In this document: positions 12,129 through 22,419 of the stretch, piece by piece
How the letters are laid out: every line of letters begins with the position of its first letter
How positions within the stretch are numbered: the first letter of the stretch is position 1
Source of the DNA: Solea solea
Taxonomy: Eukaryota; Chordata; Actinopteri; Pleuronectiformes; Soleidae
Length of the DNA: 64,000 nucleotides
Assembly (NCBI RefSeq): GCF_958295425.1
Contig: NC_081151.1
Coordinates: forward strand, 13,500,606-13,564,605
Reading direction: 5' to 3'
Program-made: the position numbers and the translations under genes
The notes under the pieces: model-generated
Databases searched by the model: none
What the model saw: the letters and a program-made list of their open reading frames with translations, nothing else
What the model was told of the DNA's origin: nothing

Positions 12129-12182
12129 TGCTCAATGAGAGCCTAGTGATTTTGTGACAAGGACTGAGGCTTGGAAGTACTT

Positions 12183-12255
12183 AAAGCTGTAGTACGTAAC
12201 TTTTAAAATGAACAAATGTCTCTTAATTTCAGCCTATCATCCTCACACGACTCTC
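12183..12255 (+). mobile_element. Terminal part of hAT-like family R element
   Basis: It starts with TTAAAGCTGTAGTACGTAAC and TTTTAAAATGAACAAATGT, matching the reverse complement of the right end of the MITE at 16920-17354. The match stops where a second transposon begins (about 12260). It resumes at about 13538 and again near 14096, so this is the left end of a family R copy interrupted by later insertions. Confidence 0.55.
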
Positions 12256-12437
12256 TATTGGCGCACCGGCTCTACTCGCCTCGCCGCGGCACGGTTTAAG
12301 TAGCGTTTCCACTAGCACAGTACCTGGTAGCTAAGTGTGACCAAGTGTGCTAAGTAGGTACTATGCGATGATTGGTCAGACTGCCGGCCGCTGATTGGCC
12401 AGAGTCCTGTCACAGGAAGAGACGTTCCACACACAAA

Positions 12438-12518
12438 CAAGCCGAACAGCGACGAACTGTAGATCACTTAAAACTACTTAAACAATCCTAAAAATGTGGG
12501 TTAATCTCCAACAACTAC
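12438..12518 (+). repeat. Direct repeat, left copy, flanking the nested L2
   Basis: 81 bases that match 13266-13346 in the same orientation at roughly 86% by eye (both start CAAGCCGAACAG and end GGTTAATCTCCAACAACTAC). Too long and too diverged to be a target-site duplication. Confidence 0.75.
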
Positions 12519-12774
12519 CAGGGAAACCTCTATATTTAACAGTAGTCTTTTAAAGTGGAGTGGTGTATTTAGGGACAGCGCCGGCGATCGCAAGCTCCAC
12601 ACAGACGATTACATTACATTACATTACATGTCATTTAGCAGATGCTTTTATCCAAAGCGACTTCCAATAAGTGCATTTAAACATTTGGGTACAAATAAGA
12701 GCTAGAAGTAAGTAAGAGCTTCAAGTAAGCCAAACTATGAAGTGCTAGTCATAAGTGCGATGTATAAGCAAGTT

Positions 12775-12791
12775 TTTTTTTTTTTTTTTTT
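12775..12791. repeat. Poly-T followed by GTC triplets
   Basis: 17 T, then (GTC)n on the plus strand, inside the 3' UTR of the minus-strand L2 copy. Confidence 0.8.
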
Positions 12792-12806
12792 GTCGTCGTC
12801 GTCGTC

Positions 12807-13245
12807 TTAGTCGAGGTAGAATCGTAAGAAATGTGTTTTTAGTCGGCGGTGGAAGATGTGGAGGCTTTCCGCTGTCCGGATGTTGATGGGGAGCTCGTTC
12901 CACCATTTGGGAGCTAGGACAGTGAACAGTCTTGAGTTCTGCGAATGCCTCTGCGATCCTCTCAGTGAGGGGGCAGCGAGCCGGTTTGCCGATGCAGAGC
13001 GGAGTGGGCGGGCTGGGGTATAGGTTTTGATCATGTCCTGGATGAAGGCTGGACCGGATCCGTTTGTAGCATGGAACGCAAGCACTAGAGTCTTGAAGCG
13101 GATGCGAGCAGCTACAGGAAGCCAGTGAAGGGAGTGGAGGAGCGGTGTAGTGTGGGAGAATTTTGGTAAGTTGAAGACTAGTCGAGCTGCTGCATTCTGG
13201 TCTGACCACTGCCGCTGTAGTCTGTGGAGTAGGAGGCTGTACTCC
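12807..13245 (-). pseudogene. L2 LINE reverse transcriptase C-terminus (partial)
   Basis: About 145 codons are open on the minus strand. The family signature is plain: QNAAARLVFNL, then LHSLHWLPVAARI, GPAFIQDMI, YTPARPLRSAS, KWWNELPINIRTAESL and FHRRLKTHFL before the stop. These motifs belong to the region after the polymerase fingers and palm in L2-clade LINEs. The catalytic domains are missing because the copy is 5'-truncated. Such pieces are often mis-annotated as host proteins. A short insertion (RQWSD) interrupts the usual HRLQ-x-VQNAAARL spacing. Confidence 0.8.
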
Positions 13246-13265
13246 AGAGACGTGTGGACAGAAAT

Positions 13266-13346
13266 CAAGCCGAACAGTGCCAAATTGTAGATTAGTTAAA
13301 ACCACTTAGCAATCCCAAAAAACGTGGGTTAATCTCCAACAACTAC
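13266..13346 (+). repeat. Direct repeat, right copy, flanking the nested L2
   Basis: Partner of 12438-12518. After it comes the right arm of the TIR transposon. Confidence 0.75.
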
Positions 13347-13537
13347 AGAAGTCTGGTGTAAAGTCACTTGTGTGTATGTGTGTGTGTCGTGTATAAAACA
13401 AAGTCACTGTAGTTTCACTCAGCCGTGCAGTGATGACTCCGCCCACGTTAAGTAGGTACTTTTTGTAGTGGAGATGCAACCTAATCGTGCCGTGCCGTGC
13501 CAAGGCGAGGCGAGTAGAGCAGGTGGAAATACGCAAT

Positions 13538-13590
13538 ATGTGTTTCTCAGTATAGTGGTGTTAAGCTCTTGGCTTGTCCACTCTACACAC
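13538..13590 (+). mobile_element. Internal piece of family R element
   Basis: Contains GTGTTTCTCAGTATAGTGGTG followed by ACACAAGAT, matching the reverse complement of 17190-17235 and of 43440-43500. It lies immediately to the right of the TIR transposon, consistent with that transposon having inserted into a family R copy. Confidence 0.5.
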
Positions 13591-13751
13591 AACACAAGAT
13601 TTGTTTTATGTCAATGAGCTAAAAAAAAGATTGGAAATCTGTATTGTCACCATATGTGGCAAACATGTAATTGCAAATCTCTGCGCTGGCCTGAGCCTTT
13701 GTGGTGATCCTGGTGGTGGAAAGTGTGGTTTTGGTCATAATCATCACATAC

Positions 13752-13957
13752 CAGTTGTACAAAGCTGTCCATGGCAACCCTTAGCTCCAGTTCATTCATC
13801 TTGGGTGCAATGCACCTCACTTTGACCAGAAAGAGTGGAGACCCTGGTGATCCGGTGAATTCCGCCGATACATTGTAGGTCTGGTGAAAGTAGCTTGTAA
13901 CACCAGAACTACTGTGTAGACTGATGTTAACTAGCTCTTCATGGCTATATGCTAGAT
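13752..13957 (-). CDS. Exon-like segment, 68 codons, unidentified protein
   Basis: On the minus strand a pyrimidine-rich acceptor (TTTGCTTTGCTTTGCAG) precedes an open 206-base segment that ends at a good donor (CTG/GTATGTG). The phase is 1 in and 0 out. The translation begins DLAYSHEELVNISL and ends NELELRVAMDSFVQL, with NVSAEFTGSPGSP and LFLVKVRCIAPK between; it contains two N-x-S glycosylation sequons, suggesting an extracellular region. I do not recognise the family; a ZP-like or other beta-rich ectodomain is only a guess. It is surrounded on both sides by pieces of hAT-like family R, so it may be a host exon captured by a transposon rather than an exon in its native place. No second exon was found. 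Confidence 0.4.
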
Positions 13958-14095
13958 CTGCAAAGCAAAGCAAACAAGACGGGAACATATGACAAAACAT
14001 TAAAAAAAATCATGAATTGGATTCTACTGCTCAAAAACACCATATTTTAGCGCTATGACTGCTTCAATTCTTCTTGACCATGCCTGCCGCTGCAC

Positions 14096-14205
14096 TGCTG
14101 CTGTATACACACAAGTGCTCCCTCATTCAGGTCTGACAGTTATTGCACGACAGAGCCTGTTTTCAGATGAAGGATGAAGCAAACAACACAGCAGCTTTAT
14201 AACAC
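14096..14205 (+). mobile_element. Right part of family R element
   Basis: Shares TGCTGTATACACACAAG, CATTCAGGTCTGACAGTT and GACAGAGCCTGTTTTCAGATGAA with copies at 1240 and (inverted) 17030-17100. The sequence CAGCAGCTTTATAA near 14200 may be the decayed terminal repeat. Confidence 0.55.
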
Positions 14206-14759
14206 TGTATATTACTAAACTTTGGTAAAACCTTAAAAAAAAAAAGTCTTCCTTGTTCTTCCTGTTCATTTTATCTCTATCTCCCTTTATACAGAGCCTT
14301 CCTGTGAAGTTCAACTGTTATAGAGTAAAAGCAGCAGGTCAGTCATCCTGCTGCGGACACATGGAAGGACAATTGTAATATACACAGAGGGCAGTGTTAG
14401 GGGCCGGGCAAAAATATAATAACATAAAAAAAGGTGTAGGCAAGCAGAGGCGCGAGGTCTTCATCTCTCATGTATAGAAATTGGAAATGTCTGACCAGCC
14501 GAGGGTTTGCTTATCTCAGAGGGCAGATAGCATCATGAAACAGCCCTGTAATGGCCACATGCTCCACTTGATAATCCCCTCCTTCCCCTCCCGGCTGCTG
14601 TCCGTCCACAGATACGAGGCCGCCAGTCACACGGCTTACGGAGGCTTGGAGAGCAGGGGAGCATTACCAATACAAAAGAAATGCATTTGGGCTCCTCCAC
14701 TGCACCGGTGGACTGGGTTAACATAATAGCTTCCCCTCCCTGACCCTTGCCTTGTTTTT
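14206..14759. other. Unique DNA, no gene seen
   Basis: No repeat family recognised; short frames at 14481-14775 on both strands overlap and lack splice context. Confidence 0.4.
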
Positions 14760-15080
14760 GATTGATACTTTTCAATTACAGTCTACTCCCGTCCGAGCCG
14801 GCCCCCGACGCGGCCCCTCCCGAAACATTCAGAATGCTATTTTTCCCACTGTGTGATAACTTCAAACATTTAGGAGGGTACAAGAGCACGGGTAACCCTG
14901 TTTAGCTGGCACAGTAAATTGGTTCCATGTTCAACATAATAGCACTGACAGGCTTTTGCTAGGGAAATCAGTGCGGCAAAGGGACATGCCAACGATAAGA
15001 CATCCAGCTTTGAAATTCTATTTCTCCGTATCAGAATTAAATCTGGACTTTATATTTCTTTTTGCCTGGGCGCAGGCTCT
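14760..15080. promoter_or_regulatory. Possible conserved non-coding element
   Basis: Non-repetitive, moderately complex sequence without simple repeats or long frames, between low-complexity blocks. It has the texture of a vertebrate developmental CNE (mixed CAATTA, AATTAAATC and CAGGCTTTTG-type words). This is a judgment from appearance only. Confidence 0.25.
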
Positions 15081-15639
15081 CTGGTCGCTTCCCAGCCTGT
15101 ACTATTTGATCATAGGGTGACAACTAATACTTACCCCTGAGATCCTTTGCTCTCCATTTTCTGGGACGTTGGACCTTTTTTCCTTCTTCTTTTGCCTTGT
15201 TATTTTTCCACTTCTTTTTTTTTCTCCATATTGGTTGTCAAAATCTCCGATGATTTGTCCACCCCAGGGATGTAATGCATTGGAACATAGTCTGCAGCAT
15301 TTTAAGATACTGCTACACACCCATGGGCTACTGCACGTAATATCCTCATGGGCACTACCATGTACATTTAAACTGAAAAGTTGTTAAATGTGTGTCACGG
15401 GAATCAGCATCCGTACAATAACATAACATAACAGGTCAGGAATAAATATAAAGTACAGCAGGATACGGGACTTTTAAAACCTTTTCTGACAGTATTAGCG
15501 ACATGCATACGAACCCCATCTCGTGCCACGAACCTCTGTGTAAACATATTCATAAGCAGCAGCCGTGCTGTAATCATTAGCAGAAGGACCGCTTTCCAGC
15601 AGTATCTGTGCTGATCTGATATCCATGTGGCTCCCACTG
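15081..15639. other. Unique DNA, no gene seen
   Basis: Pyrimidine-rich block at 15176-15230; nothing else recognised. Confidence 0.4.
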
Positions 15640-15850
15640 ACAGCACCAGGCCCTGCGGATAATTAATCTATTTAGCTGAGGGGGTGGAAAGCCCTCCGTC
15701 GCTAGGTCAGATAAACTTTGTGGATTTACACATTTTAAAGTCATCCAGTCCCTCAATGGCACCAAACTGTGCGATATTCTAATGTCATTAATTACTATTT
15801 CCGATTGGATGGTCTCGGCTGTGTCTGGACCAGCTGTTTCATCAAGCCCG
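15640..15850. promoter_or_regulatory. Possible conserved non-coding element
   Basis: Contains GATAATTAATC near 15658 and GTCATTAATTAC near 15784, which are homeodomain-type cores, in otherwise complex non-repetitive sequence. It is followed by a short (TG)n stretch near 15850. No coding frame of substance. Confidence 0.3.
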
Positions 15851-16919
15851 TGTGTGTGTATGTGTGTGTGCATGTAAGTGAAACGCCCACTCCCAGTGCA
15901 CCCCACATGCATCCTCTCCTAATGGGGTGACAATCTGCAGAGCCCCCCACTGTAATTCAGCCCACCATCACTGAGTGGCGTGTTTGTGTCTGTGTGAAGA
16001 AATGAAAGTTGAGCTGTTTTATTGTGTGATAATTGGTTCAAATAGGTCTATTCTGGTCACAGTGACAAGTCAACGCAGCACTACATTTGAGTCACGTTCA
16101 CCCATTCATGAACATTTAAACTTTGTAAGGAACATGAATGGAACAAAATAGCCTTTTTTGTGATTTTATTGCAATTACTGACATCCAGTGACTTTTCGAA
16201 ATAAGTCAGCAATATATTCTGAGATCATGACTATACCAATGAAAGAGGATAGACTATTCCACAGTAAATGTCCTGCATTCTGTATAGAGCTGAATATATA
16301 ACCTGTTTTTACATCAATAAAATCCATATTTGAAGTTTAATTGGTCAACTATTGGCTTAAATTTGTCATTATGATGTTAAAACCGATTGCTCGGGGAAAG
16401 GTGATGGAAAATGACATAATCCTTACATAATCGCTCAGATAAACTATCCTTAGACTTATTTAGCTTGCTGCTAGACAGCATTTTTTTTCTTGTGCGAAAA
16501 CTGAGGTTTGTTAACTGCTCACTCCCCTGCACCAAAGTCCATATAAATCAGTGTTTTGGCTCACATGGAGTGTGAATGAAGGATTTTTGACATCGGTGAG
16601 GACCGAAGTGCTTTTCCTCGGAGCTGATGTCATGTTGTGTCAAAATAGCCACCCCTGTGTGAAAAATAGACAACACAAGAACACTATTATCTTCCTTGTT
16701 TTGGATATGGAATAACATGGATCCACACAGTTCCTTTGTGTCATAAATTAAGTTGTCATGTTTCTGTGGAAAAAAAGCAGCATCCCAGTGAGTAAAATAA
16801 AAACACGTGAAGCAGGGCTCATAGGGAATCAATATAAATGTGATTGGTGTTGTTTTTCTATTTCCATTACACAGAACAATCAGTGCAAGCAATAAAAAAG
16901 TGTATTTCAGCTTTAATTC
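15851..16919. other. Unique DNA, possibly part of a larger mobile element near its end
   Basis: The segment 16505-16700 (CTCACTCCCCTGCACCAAAG and TGACATCGGTGAGGACCGA) has the look of a fish DNA-transposon interior next to the MITE that starts at 16920, but I cannot prove it. No gene seen. Confidence 0.35.
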
Positions 16920-17354
16920 AAAGCTGCAATGCACAACGTTTGCTGATTTTTGTTATCATTGGTGTTATTCTGCCTCTGTTCTTTTTAGGTGAGCAGAAAC
17001 AATGTAACATTATTTGTATGATTCACCTGAAAACCGGCTCTGTCAAGCAAAACTGTCAGACCTGACTGAGGGAGTGTTTGTGTGTATGCAGCAGTAGAAT
17101 TCACTCCTGAAACTTTCCGTGTGTGTTTCTTTGTGTTTTCAGTCTCAAACCTGTTTGCAGTCAAATCACTTCCTGTATGCAGCATGGGAATGTTACTCGG
17201 CGACACAAGATATACAGACCGCTATATTGAGAAACACAGAGACGGTTGTGTGGAGCGGATAAACTTAATCAGCCTTGTTTGAACTCGTTTGACAGTAGTT
17301 TGAATCTAACATACATTTGTTCATTTTTAAAGGTTACATACTTCAGCTTTAACT
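16920..17354. mobile_element. hAT-like nonautonomous element, family R, most complete copy
   Basis: The ends are imperfect inverted repeats: AAAGCTGCAATGCACAAC on the left and the reverse complement of AAAGCTGAAGTATGTAACC on the right. The interior carries the blocks shared with 1105, 12183-14205 and 43360. It is about 435 bp long and has no transposase. A clean 8-base target duplication was not found, so the hAT label is tentative. Confidence 0.55.
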
Positions 17355-17380
17355 TACGTGTTTAATTGGCAGCAGTTTAA

Positions 17381-17400
17381 AATAAATAAATAAATAAATC
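17381..17400. repeat. (AAAT)n microsatellite
   Basis: About five tandem AAAT units. Confidence 0.85.
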
Positions 17401-17640
17401 GCCACATTATTTTCCCATTCTAGTATTGTGTATTCCACAATGCTAACATTATATGTTAGTTTTAAGTATTTTTGTATGTAGAATATGTTTATGTGTATCA
17501 TGGCATTAGTGGTGGTGTGTGGTATAGATGTCAGTGGAGCATCAGCATCGCCAGGATCTTCACCTTATATTTACACATTCCAAGCATGCATTTGGAGGAG
17601 GGGACATAAAGAGACATGGAGATGGAGGGAGTGACACATA

Positions 17641-17676
17641 GAGAGAGAGAGAGAGAGGGGGGGGGGGGGGGGGGGC
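17641..17676. repeat. (GA)n followed by a long G run
   Basis: Eight or more GA units lead directly into about 19 consecutive G. Such tracts can form triplex or quadruplex structures and are error-prone in sequencing. Confidence 0.9.
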
Positions 17677-17699
17677 AGTGTGCTCCTGGGTTCCCTGCT

Positions 17700-19160
17700 C
17701 TGACATTGTGAGTGTCAGACTCCGATCACTTTAATCAGAGCGAGGATATGCATGATAAAACGGATAAGGGACTTTAATCAAAAAAATTCGCTGGTCTGGA
17801 AATGTGACACACTCCGACAAGCACGCCCCCTCCTCCCCCCAACACCAGCCCCTCCATCCCCCACTCCCCCTCTTCCTCCACCTCCCCAAACGCACAGTGT
17901 CACCGCCACTACTGGCCCTGGACTGAGCCTCCATGAATATGCATGGGCCAGCAACAAGGAGTTAGGTGTCAGATTAAAATGGACTCTCAGGTGAAGAGGA
18001 AAAGAAGAAACTCACATACTGTACGTACACAACACAAAGTCATGGTTCGGGGCCATGACTGTGCTTATGTGAAATATAAACTACAGAAATGGAGAAATTG
18101 GACAAGCTAGTGTCGGTTGCTCATGATTGGTCTGCGCCACTCCCACCCTGTAACCATTGCCTCTCCACGTCCCACATTCCCTCACATGTTTCCTTTATCA
18201 CATGATAATGAGATTCATGTTCACAGTCACAGGTTCATGTGTGCACAGTTGATGCTGCCCGTTAATGATAAATTACACATGTTGACACTGACACGCCGCA
18301 CTCATTTAGATGAGTTCATATATTTAAATGGAATCACAACTGACACGCCACAGACTCCGTATAGAAAGTCTGACAGCACAGTGTCAGTTTGAGGGCAGTG
18401 CGATTGCAACGGGATTCATAAGAAATAAATGACATGCTGTTGATAGATGAGCAGCCTCTGTGTCGAACATAGAGCTCACGGTGTGTCAAAGATCATAGAA
18501 TATTAGAACTGTTAAAACTTTTATTAAGATAGTTTGATGGATGGATGGATGAATAGATAATTTAGAGAAATAGAAGACATCTGATAAGTGCAAGATATAA
18601 TTAATATGTTAATAGAAAAATAAAAATATTAACTAACATACTACGAAGATAAACAGATTGTTACATACTTTGCTCACAGCATGGAACAACAAGAGAGTTC
18701 ACACATGAACTAATGCTCACATTAAATGGAGGAAAAACTAATCCAAAAGGTAATTAAACGTGTCATAGACAAAAGCTGTGTCCCCAATAGTCAAGGGACA
18801 CAAATTCATAAATAAAATAAACTAAACTCTAAAATTATAACAATACAAAAAGAAGATATAATTATGATACAATTGATTTTTACAATTATCAGCACTTTGA
18901 AATGTGGAGGGCAGTGTTTCACTCGCAGTGTACAGTCTGCTGGAATTTATTAGGAGAAAAAGAAGGATATTAGGTGAATTGTGTGGGCTGGACGTCTCAC
19001 TTTTCACAGCGTCTAACATCTGTCTCGTTCAAGTGTGCAGCTGACAGGACCACTGGCCAGGATATTAGAACAAGATATACAATGAAAGAAATCAAATATT
19101 ACGATATAAAAAAATAATATCAGACTAAAGTGTTTAAATAAAACCAATATCAAATAATCT
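17700..19160. other. Unique DNA with a (GGAT)n trace; possible regulatory block
   Basis: 17700-17960 is complex, non-repetitive and includes ATATGCATGATAAAAC and CTTTAATCAAAAAAATTC; it may be a CNE. A short GATGGATGGATGGAT tract lies at 18536-18552. No gene seen. Confidence 0.35.
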
Positions 19161-19171
19161 GTACATACTCC

Positions 19172-19198
19172 AGTGTGTGTGTGTGTGTGTGTGTGTGT
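19172..19198. repeat. (GT)n microsatellite
   Basis: About 13 GT units. Confidence 0.9.
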
Positions 19199-19366
19199 TT
19201 CACTATCAAGTCTTTAGTTTGCACAGGCGGCCTCTGTACACAGTGTTTGTCCTGTCCAGCCTCAGCCTGAGCACCAGCAGAGGACAGATGCTGAGTGACT
19301 GACACTTGGACAGTTGCTCCCTTTTCCCACACATCAAAGCTAATGAAGTGTGTTGGAAAGAGGAGC

Positions 19367-19370
<4 letters not shown>

Positions 19371-19397
<27 letters not shown>

Positions 19398-19398
19398 T
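19371..19398. repeat. (GA)n microsatellite
   Basis: About 14 GA units. Confidence 0.9.
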
Positions 19399-19434
19399 GC
19401 AGGATCGTGAGGAGTGTTGGGAGGGACTTCACCA

Positions 19435-19645
19435 CAGTATAATTGCTTCCTGAGCTATGCTAATTAATTAGCACATACATGCTTTTCCGAGCGGGTCATA
19501 CATAGCAAGCCAGATGGTCTAAAAGAAAACATGTATGTGCGTGGAGTGCTATCAGGGAGTGAATAAATAGTACATAGCAGGCGTAGCTGCTGACATTAGC
19601 ATAATATATTAGTTGGAGCACTGCAGACAATAAAGATAATTAACT
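19435..19645. promoter_or_regulatory. Possible conserved non-coding element
   Basis: Contains GCTAATTAATTAGCAC (19460-19475), a near-palindromic paired homeodomain-type site, followed by complex non-repetitive sequence. No coding potential seen. Confidence 0.3.
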
Positions 19646-19784
19646 GTGTGATGGCGGGGACACTTCCTGAGAGCCACCACTACAGAGGGAATGGAAACTC
19701 TGGCACATGTTACAATAGGGATGGCTAGGTGTTCTCCATTAGCTACTTGTATTGTCCACCAGCCACTTGTGTGGCTATTGTGTG

Positions 19785-19904
19785 TGTGTTCTTGTATTTG
19801 TTACCTCTTTAGAACATTTTTCTGGCATAAACACTGACCTTGTCAGGACCAGTAGTCCTCATGGAAACCAAAACCTGGTCCTAGGCGGAACCTAATTTCT
19901 GAGG
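19785..19904 (+). repeat. Dispersed repeat G, left half
   Basis: Contains TTTTCTGGCATAAACACTG and GTCAGGACCAGTAGTCCTCA, matching the reverse complement of 52060-52125. The repeat stops at 19904 in ATTTCTGAGG and resumes at 22847, so an element inserted here. Confidence 0.7.
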
Positions 19905-21326
19905 TATACTATAACACATTTCTGTAATTTCTACAGTAAAAAAAATGACAGTAGTTTCTTGTTCTAACATTTGACACGGTGTAACTGGATATTGCAATGC
20001 ATTATGGGTCAAACATAATTACAGTAATTAAATGCATATTTTCACAGTGTCACATTGTAAAATTGATGGTTGTGTTTACACTTGGTTCTGACTGTAAACA
20101 ATACGTTTTACAGTTAAACACTGTTAGTATTAGAAGGTAGTTTGAAAGAGGACTTGACAGTTGATGGTGGACGCAGGAGAGTGCACCCGACATCCATCCA
20201 CTCAATAAAGTGTAAGTAAGACGTTATTAGCCCACAACATTAAAATGTGATTCATGTAGTCACTTCATGCAATATAATTTGACTGGTGAGCCTGGTTTGC
20301 ACGTCTCAAAACAAAGTTAGCTTGAGAATACTTTTCAAACAAGTCACCCCAGGCGTAGCAATTTAATGGTAGTCGTAGATAAAATGTTAAAATGCCACTG
20401 ACATTACATTTCTTTAGTTACTCTGTACCCCATTCTAAATGTCTCTATTTTAATGTGTTCCTGTCAGCATCACAGATAGGAACAAGTAAGGCAAAATTAG
20501 TGAATTTTTGTGTGACTGACTGTATTTCATATTATTTTATTTATCTTATAAAATAAGAGGTATGGGACTCAGACTGCACCATTTTTGCAAATGTTAGCTA
20601 CCGAAAAACTGGTTAAGTTAAGCCAACACTAGCTACGTGCATTAGCCCTGTCACCTCCAGGACACAGCAAATTATCTAAAACCCTCAAAGTTAGAAAACT
20701 GTTGGAGCAAAAGCCCATAGTGCATAGTTGCCCGGTTCCCCTTGTGCTGAAAAGTTTAAAATATTTCAACTTTTATGGGGTAGAGGAGGGCACGCTGTAC
20801 CAAAGGAAAACAATGGATTTGGTGGCGCCGCTTTCACAGCTGAAATAGTAGGGACGAGAGACCCCTAGACCGAATGAAGAGAGAGAGCGCCGACTGCAAG
20901 CTGAACACACTGCGAGTGCATCACACCACAGAGCAGCAAGCTGGAGTGGAGTGACAGCGGAGGGCCTGTACAGACTCTGCGTGACCAATGTGTGTATCTT
21001 TTTGGCTAGATCACCATGGTAACTTATGCTGCAGACTGAACCAGGTTTCAGCTTGAAATTGGCTAAAAACTGATCATCTCATTTGAAAGTAGCGTCATGT
21101 GTGTCAGATATTCATCTGAGGGAATGCATTATGACCAAACACAGCCATGCAGTTACAGTAGCACTAACTTGCAGACACATTTCTAAGACAAATCTAAGGG
21201 GCTTATTTTCCAGGCTGATGTAAGTGTAAAATTATTATAATGTTGAAGCTCAACAATTGACATGATAACGTCTTCAATTCAAAATGGTGATAATGTTTTC
21301 AGTTTATTTTTTCTTTGTCTTAACAG

Positions 21327-21909
21327 ATGTTCTCAACTGCTTCCTGAGTCTCCGAGACTCATCGTCTTAGGTAGACAAATTGGATGCTGGGCATCGACGG
21401 CCAAGTGGTCATCGGTCCACGCCAGAATACTGTGGCAGGAATGGTAACGTTTTTCGCACGCTACTATGTGTTCAGTCTGGTGTACCAAGAGGAGGCATCA
21501 AGCACGCTGGAATTCATCCAAAGGTGTGTGGTGGTATGAGCTTGAAGGGGATCCTACATTTTCCATCATGAATAACATAAAGTGTTATTTTATTCAATTC
21601 CCTGCATTTCCATTCTATTGCATTGCAAAGGCACTTTTCTGCTTCAGCTTGCATGGACACAATTTTGTTTTGCAGTTGTGCATATTTGGAAAACTGATAA
21701 GCTTGTCCCCACAACTTGATGAGTTCTGCTGTCTCTTGTAAACAATGTATTTCATTAAGTGTCTCTTTCTCTGATTTTGTGACTTCAGATGCTTCATTGG
21801 GATCAACCCAACCACTGGAATGAAGACAACAAAGTGCAGCAGTCAAAGAAGTAGGAAGGTACATGAGAATGGTTTTCTCTACACTCCTCAAAAGAATTAT
21901 GGACTTTGA
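21327..21909 (+). pseudogene. SAMD3-like C-terminal gene fragment, two spliceable exons
   Basis: An acceptor TTTTTTCTTTGTCTTAACAG precedes the first exon, which ends CAAAG at 21523 before GTGTGTGG. A second acceptor TTTTGTGACTTCAG leads to the exon starting 21789. Joining them keeps the frame: MLGIDGQVVIGPRQNTVAG, FFARYYVFSLVYQEEASSTL, EFIQR/CFIGINPTTG, then a short Lys-rich tail and stop at 21909. The pattern 'YxxxLxYxEEAxxTLEFIQRxFxGINP' is the C-terminal signature I associate with multicopy fish proteins annotated as SAM-domain-containing protein 3-like. Upstream of the Met at 21384 the frame has stops (21345 TGA, 21372 TAG), and the SAM and central domains are absent, so I call it a pseudogene. 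A live short transcript is not excluded. Confidence 0.5.
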
Positions 21910-22412
21910 AAAAAAAAAGGACAATGGCATCAACAAAAGTGGTTCCTATATGGTTAGTTTTCACTATGGCTATGCTGCAATAGTTTTATTACAGCATGTT
22001 TATGCTTCGCCTTTTATGTATTGATTCTTCTTTTTTTATGAGTGGGATCAGTATTAAAGTTTTTGAAATGATGCGTACTAAAATATGGCATTGATTATGA
22101 ATATGGACCATTTGTTGTGCCTCAGATGACATTTGTATTCTGTGTAAAGGGTTGTTTGTGCTGTTGAAGCAAAGTATTCTGTAAATAGGTGAATTATGTT
22201 TTTTTTTAAAACATAACATTTATAACTCGCAGTCTCATTCAACACAACCACATATTTAAATTCACACAGCTAGAGATGATAACCTAACTCTGGTGAGCTA
22301 CTGTTCAATTTAAAAGCAGTGATGCTTCATTTTAGGTAACAATGTTGAACCACTCTTTATTTTGTATCTCTGCTTAAGGAAAACCCATCTTTCACATTAC
22401 TGTATTGATTCT

Positions 22413-22419
22413 TAATAAA
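22413..22419 (+). terminator. Possible polyadenylation signal for the SAMD3-like fragment
   Basis: TTAATAAATG lies about 500 bases after the stop at 21909. It is one of several AATAAA-like words in AT-rich DNA, so it is weak. Confidence 0.2.

Larger units (their letters stand above)
12608..13250 (-). mobile_element. 5'-truncated L2-clade LINE
   Basis: On the minus strand this holds the last part of a reverse-transcriptase ORF, a short 3' UTR, the block 'AAGTCGCTTTGGATAAAAGC' and a (TGTAA)n-type tail at 12608-12630. That 3' end is very common in fish L2-type LINEs. It inserted into the TIR transposon above. The flanks CTCCACACAGACG and CTCCAGAGACG may be a degenerate target-site duplication. 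Confidence 0.75.
12260..13532. mobile_element. TIR DNA transposon (nonautonomous), interrupted by an L2 LINE
   Basis: Inverted ends are visible: GGCTCTACTCGCCTCGCC at 12268-12285 and its reverse complement GGCGAGGCGAGTAGAGC at 13504-13520, with adjacent GCACGG/CCGTGC and TTTCCACT-like segments also inverted. No transposase is encoded. An L2 LINE fragment sits at about 12608-13250. A related right half lies at 26840-27045. The class is uncertain; a hAT- or PIF-like MITE is likely from the style of the ends. Confidence 0.6.

Noticed and set aside
12745..13305. 186-codon minus-strand open frame overlapping the L2 fragment
   Set aside because: A shadow in another frame of the L2 reverse-transcriptase C-terminus at 12807-13245.
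21514..21936. 140-codon minus-strand open frame
   Set aside because: Antisense to the SAMD3-like exons and their intron; the plus-strand splice pattern is the better explanation.
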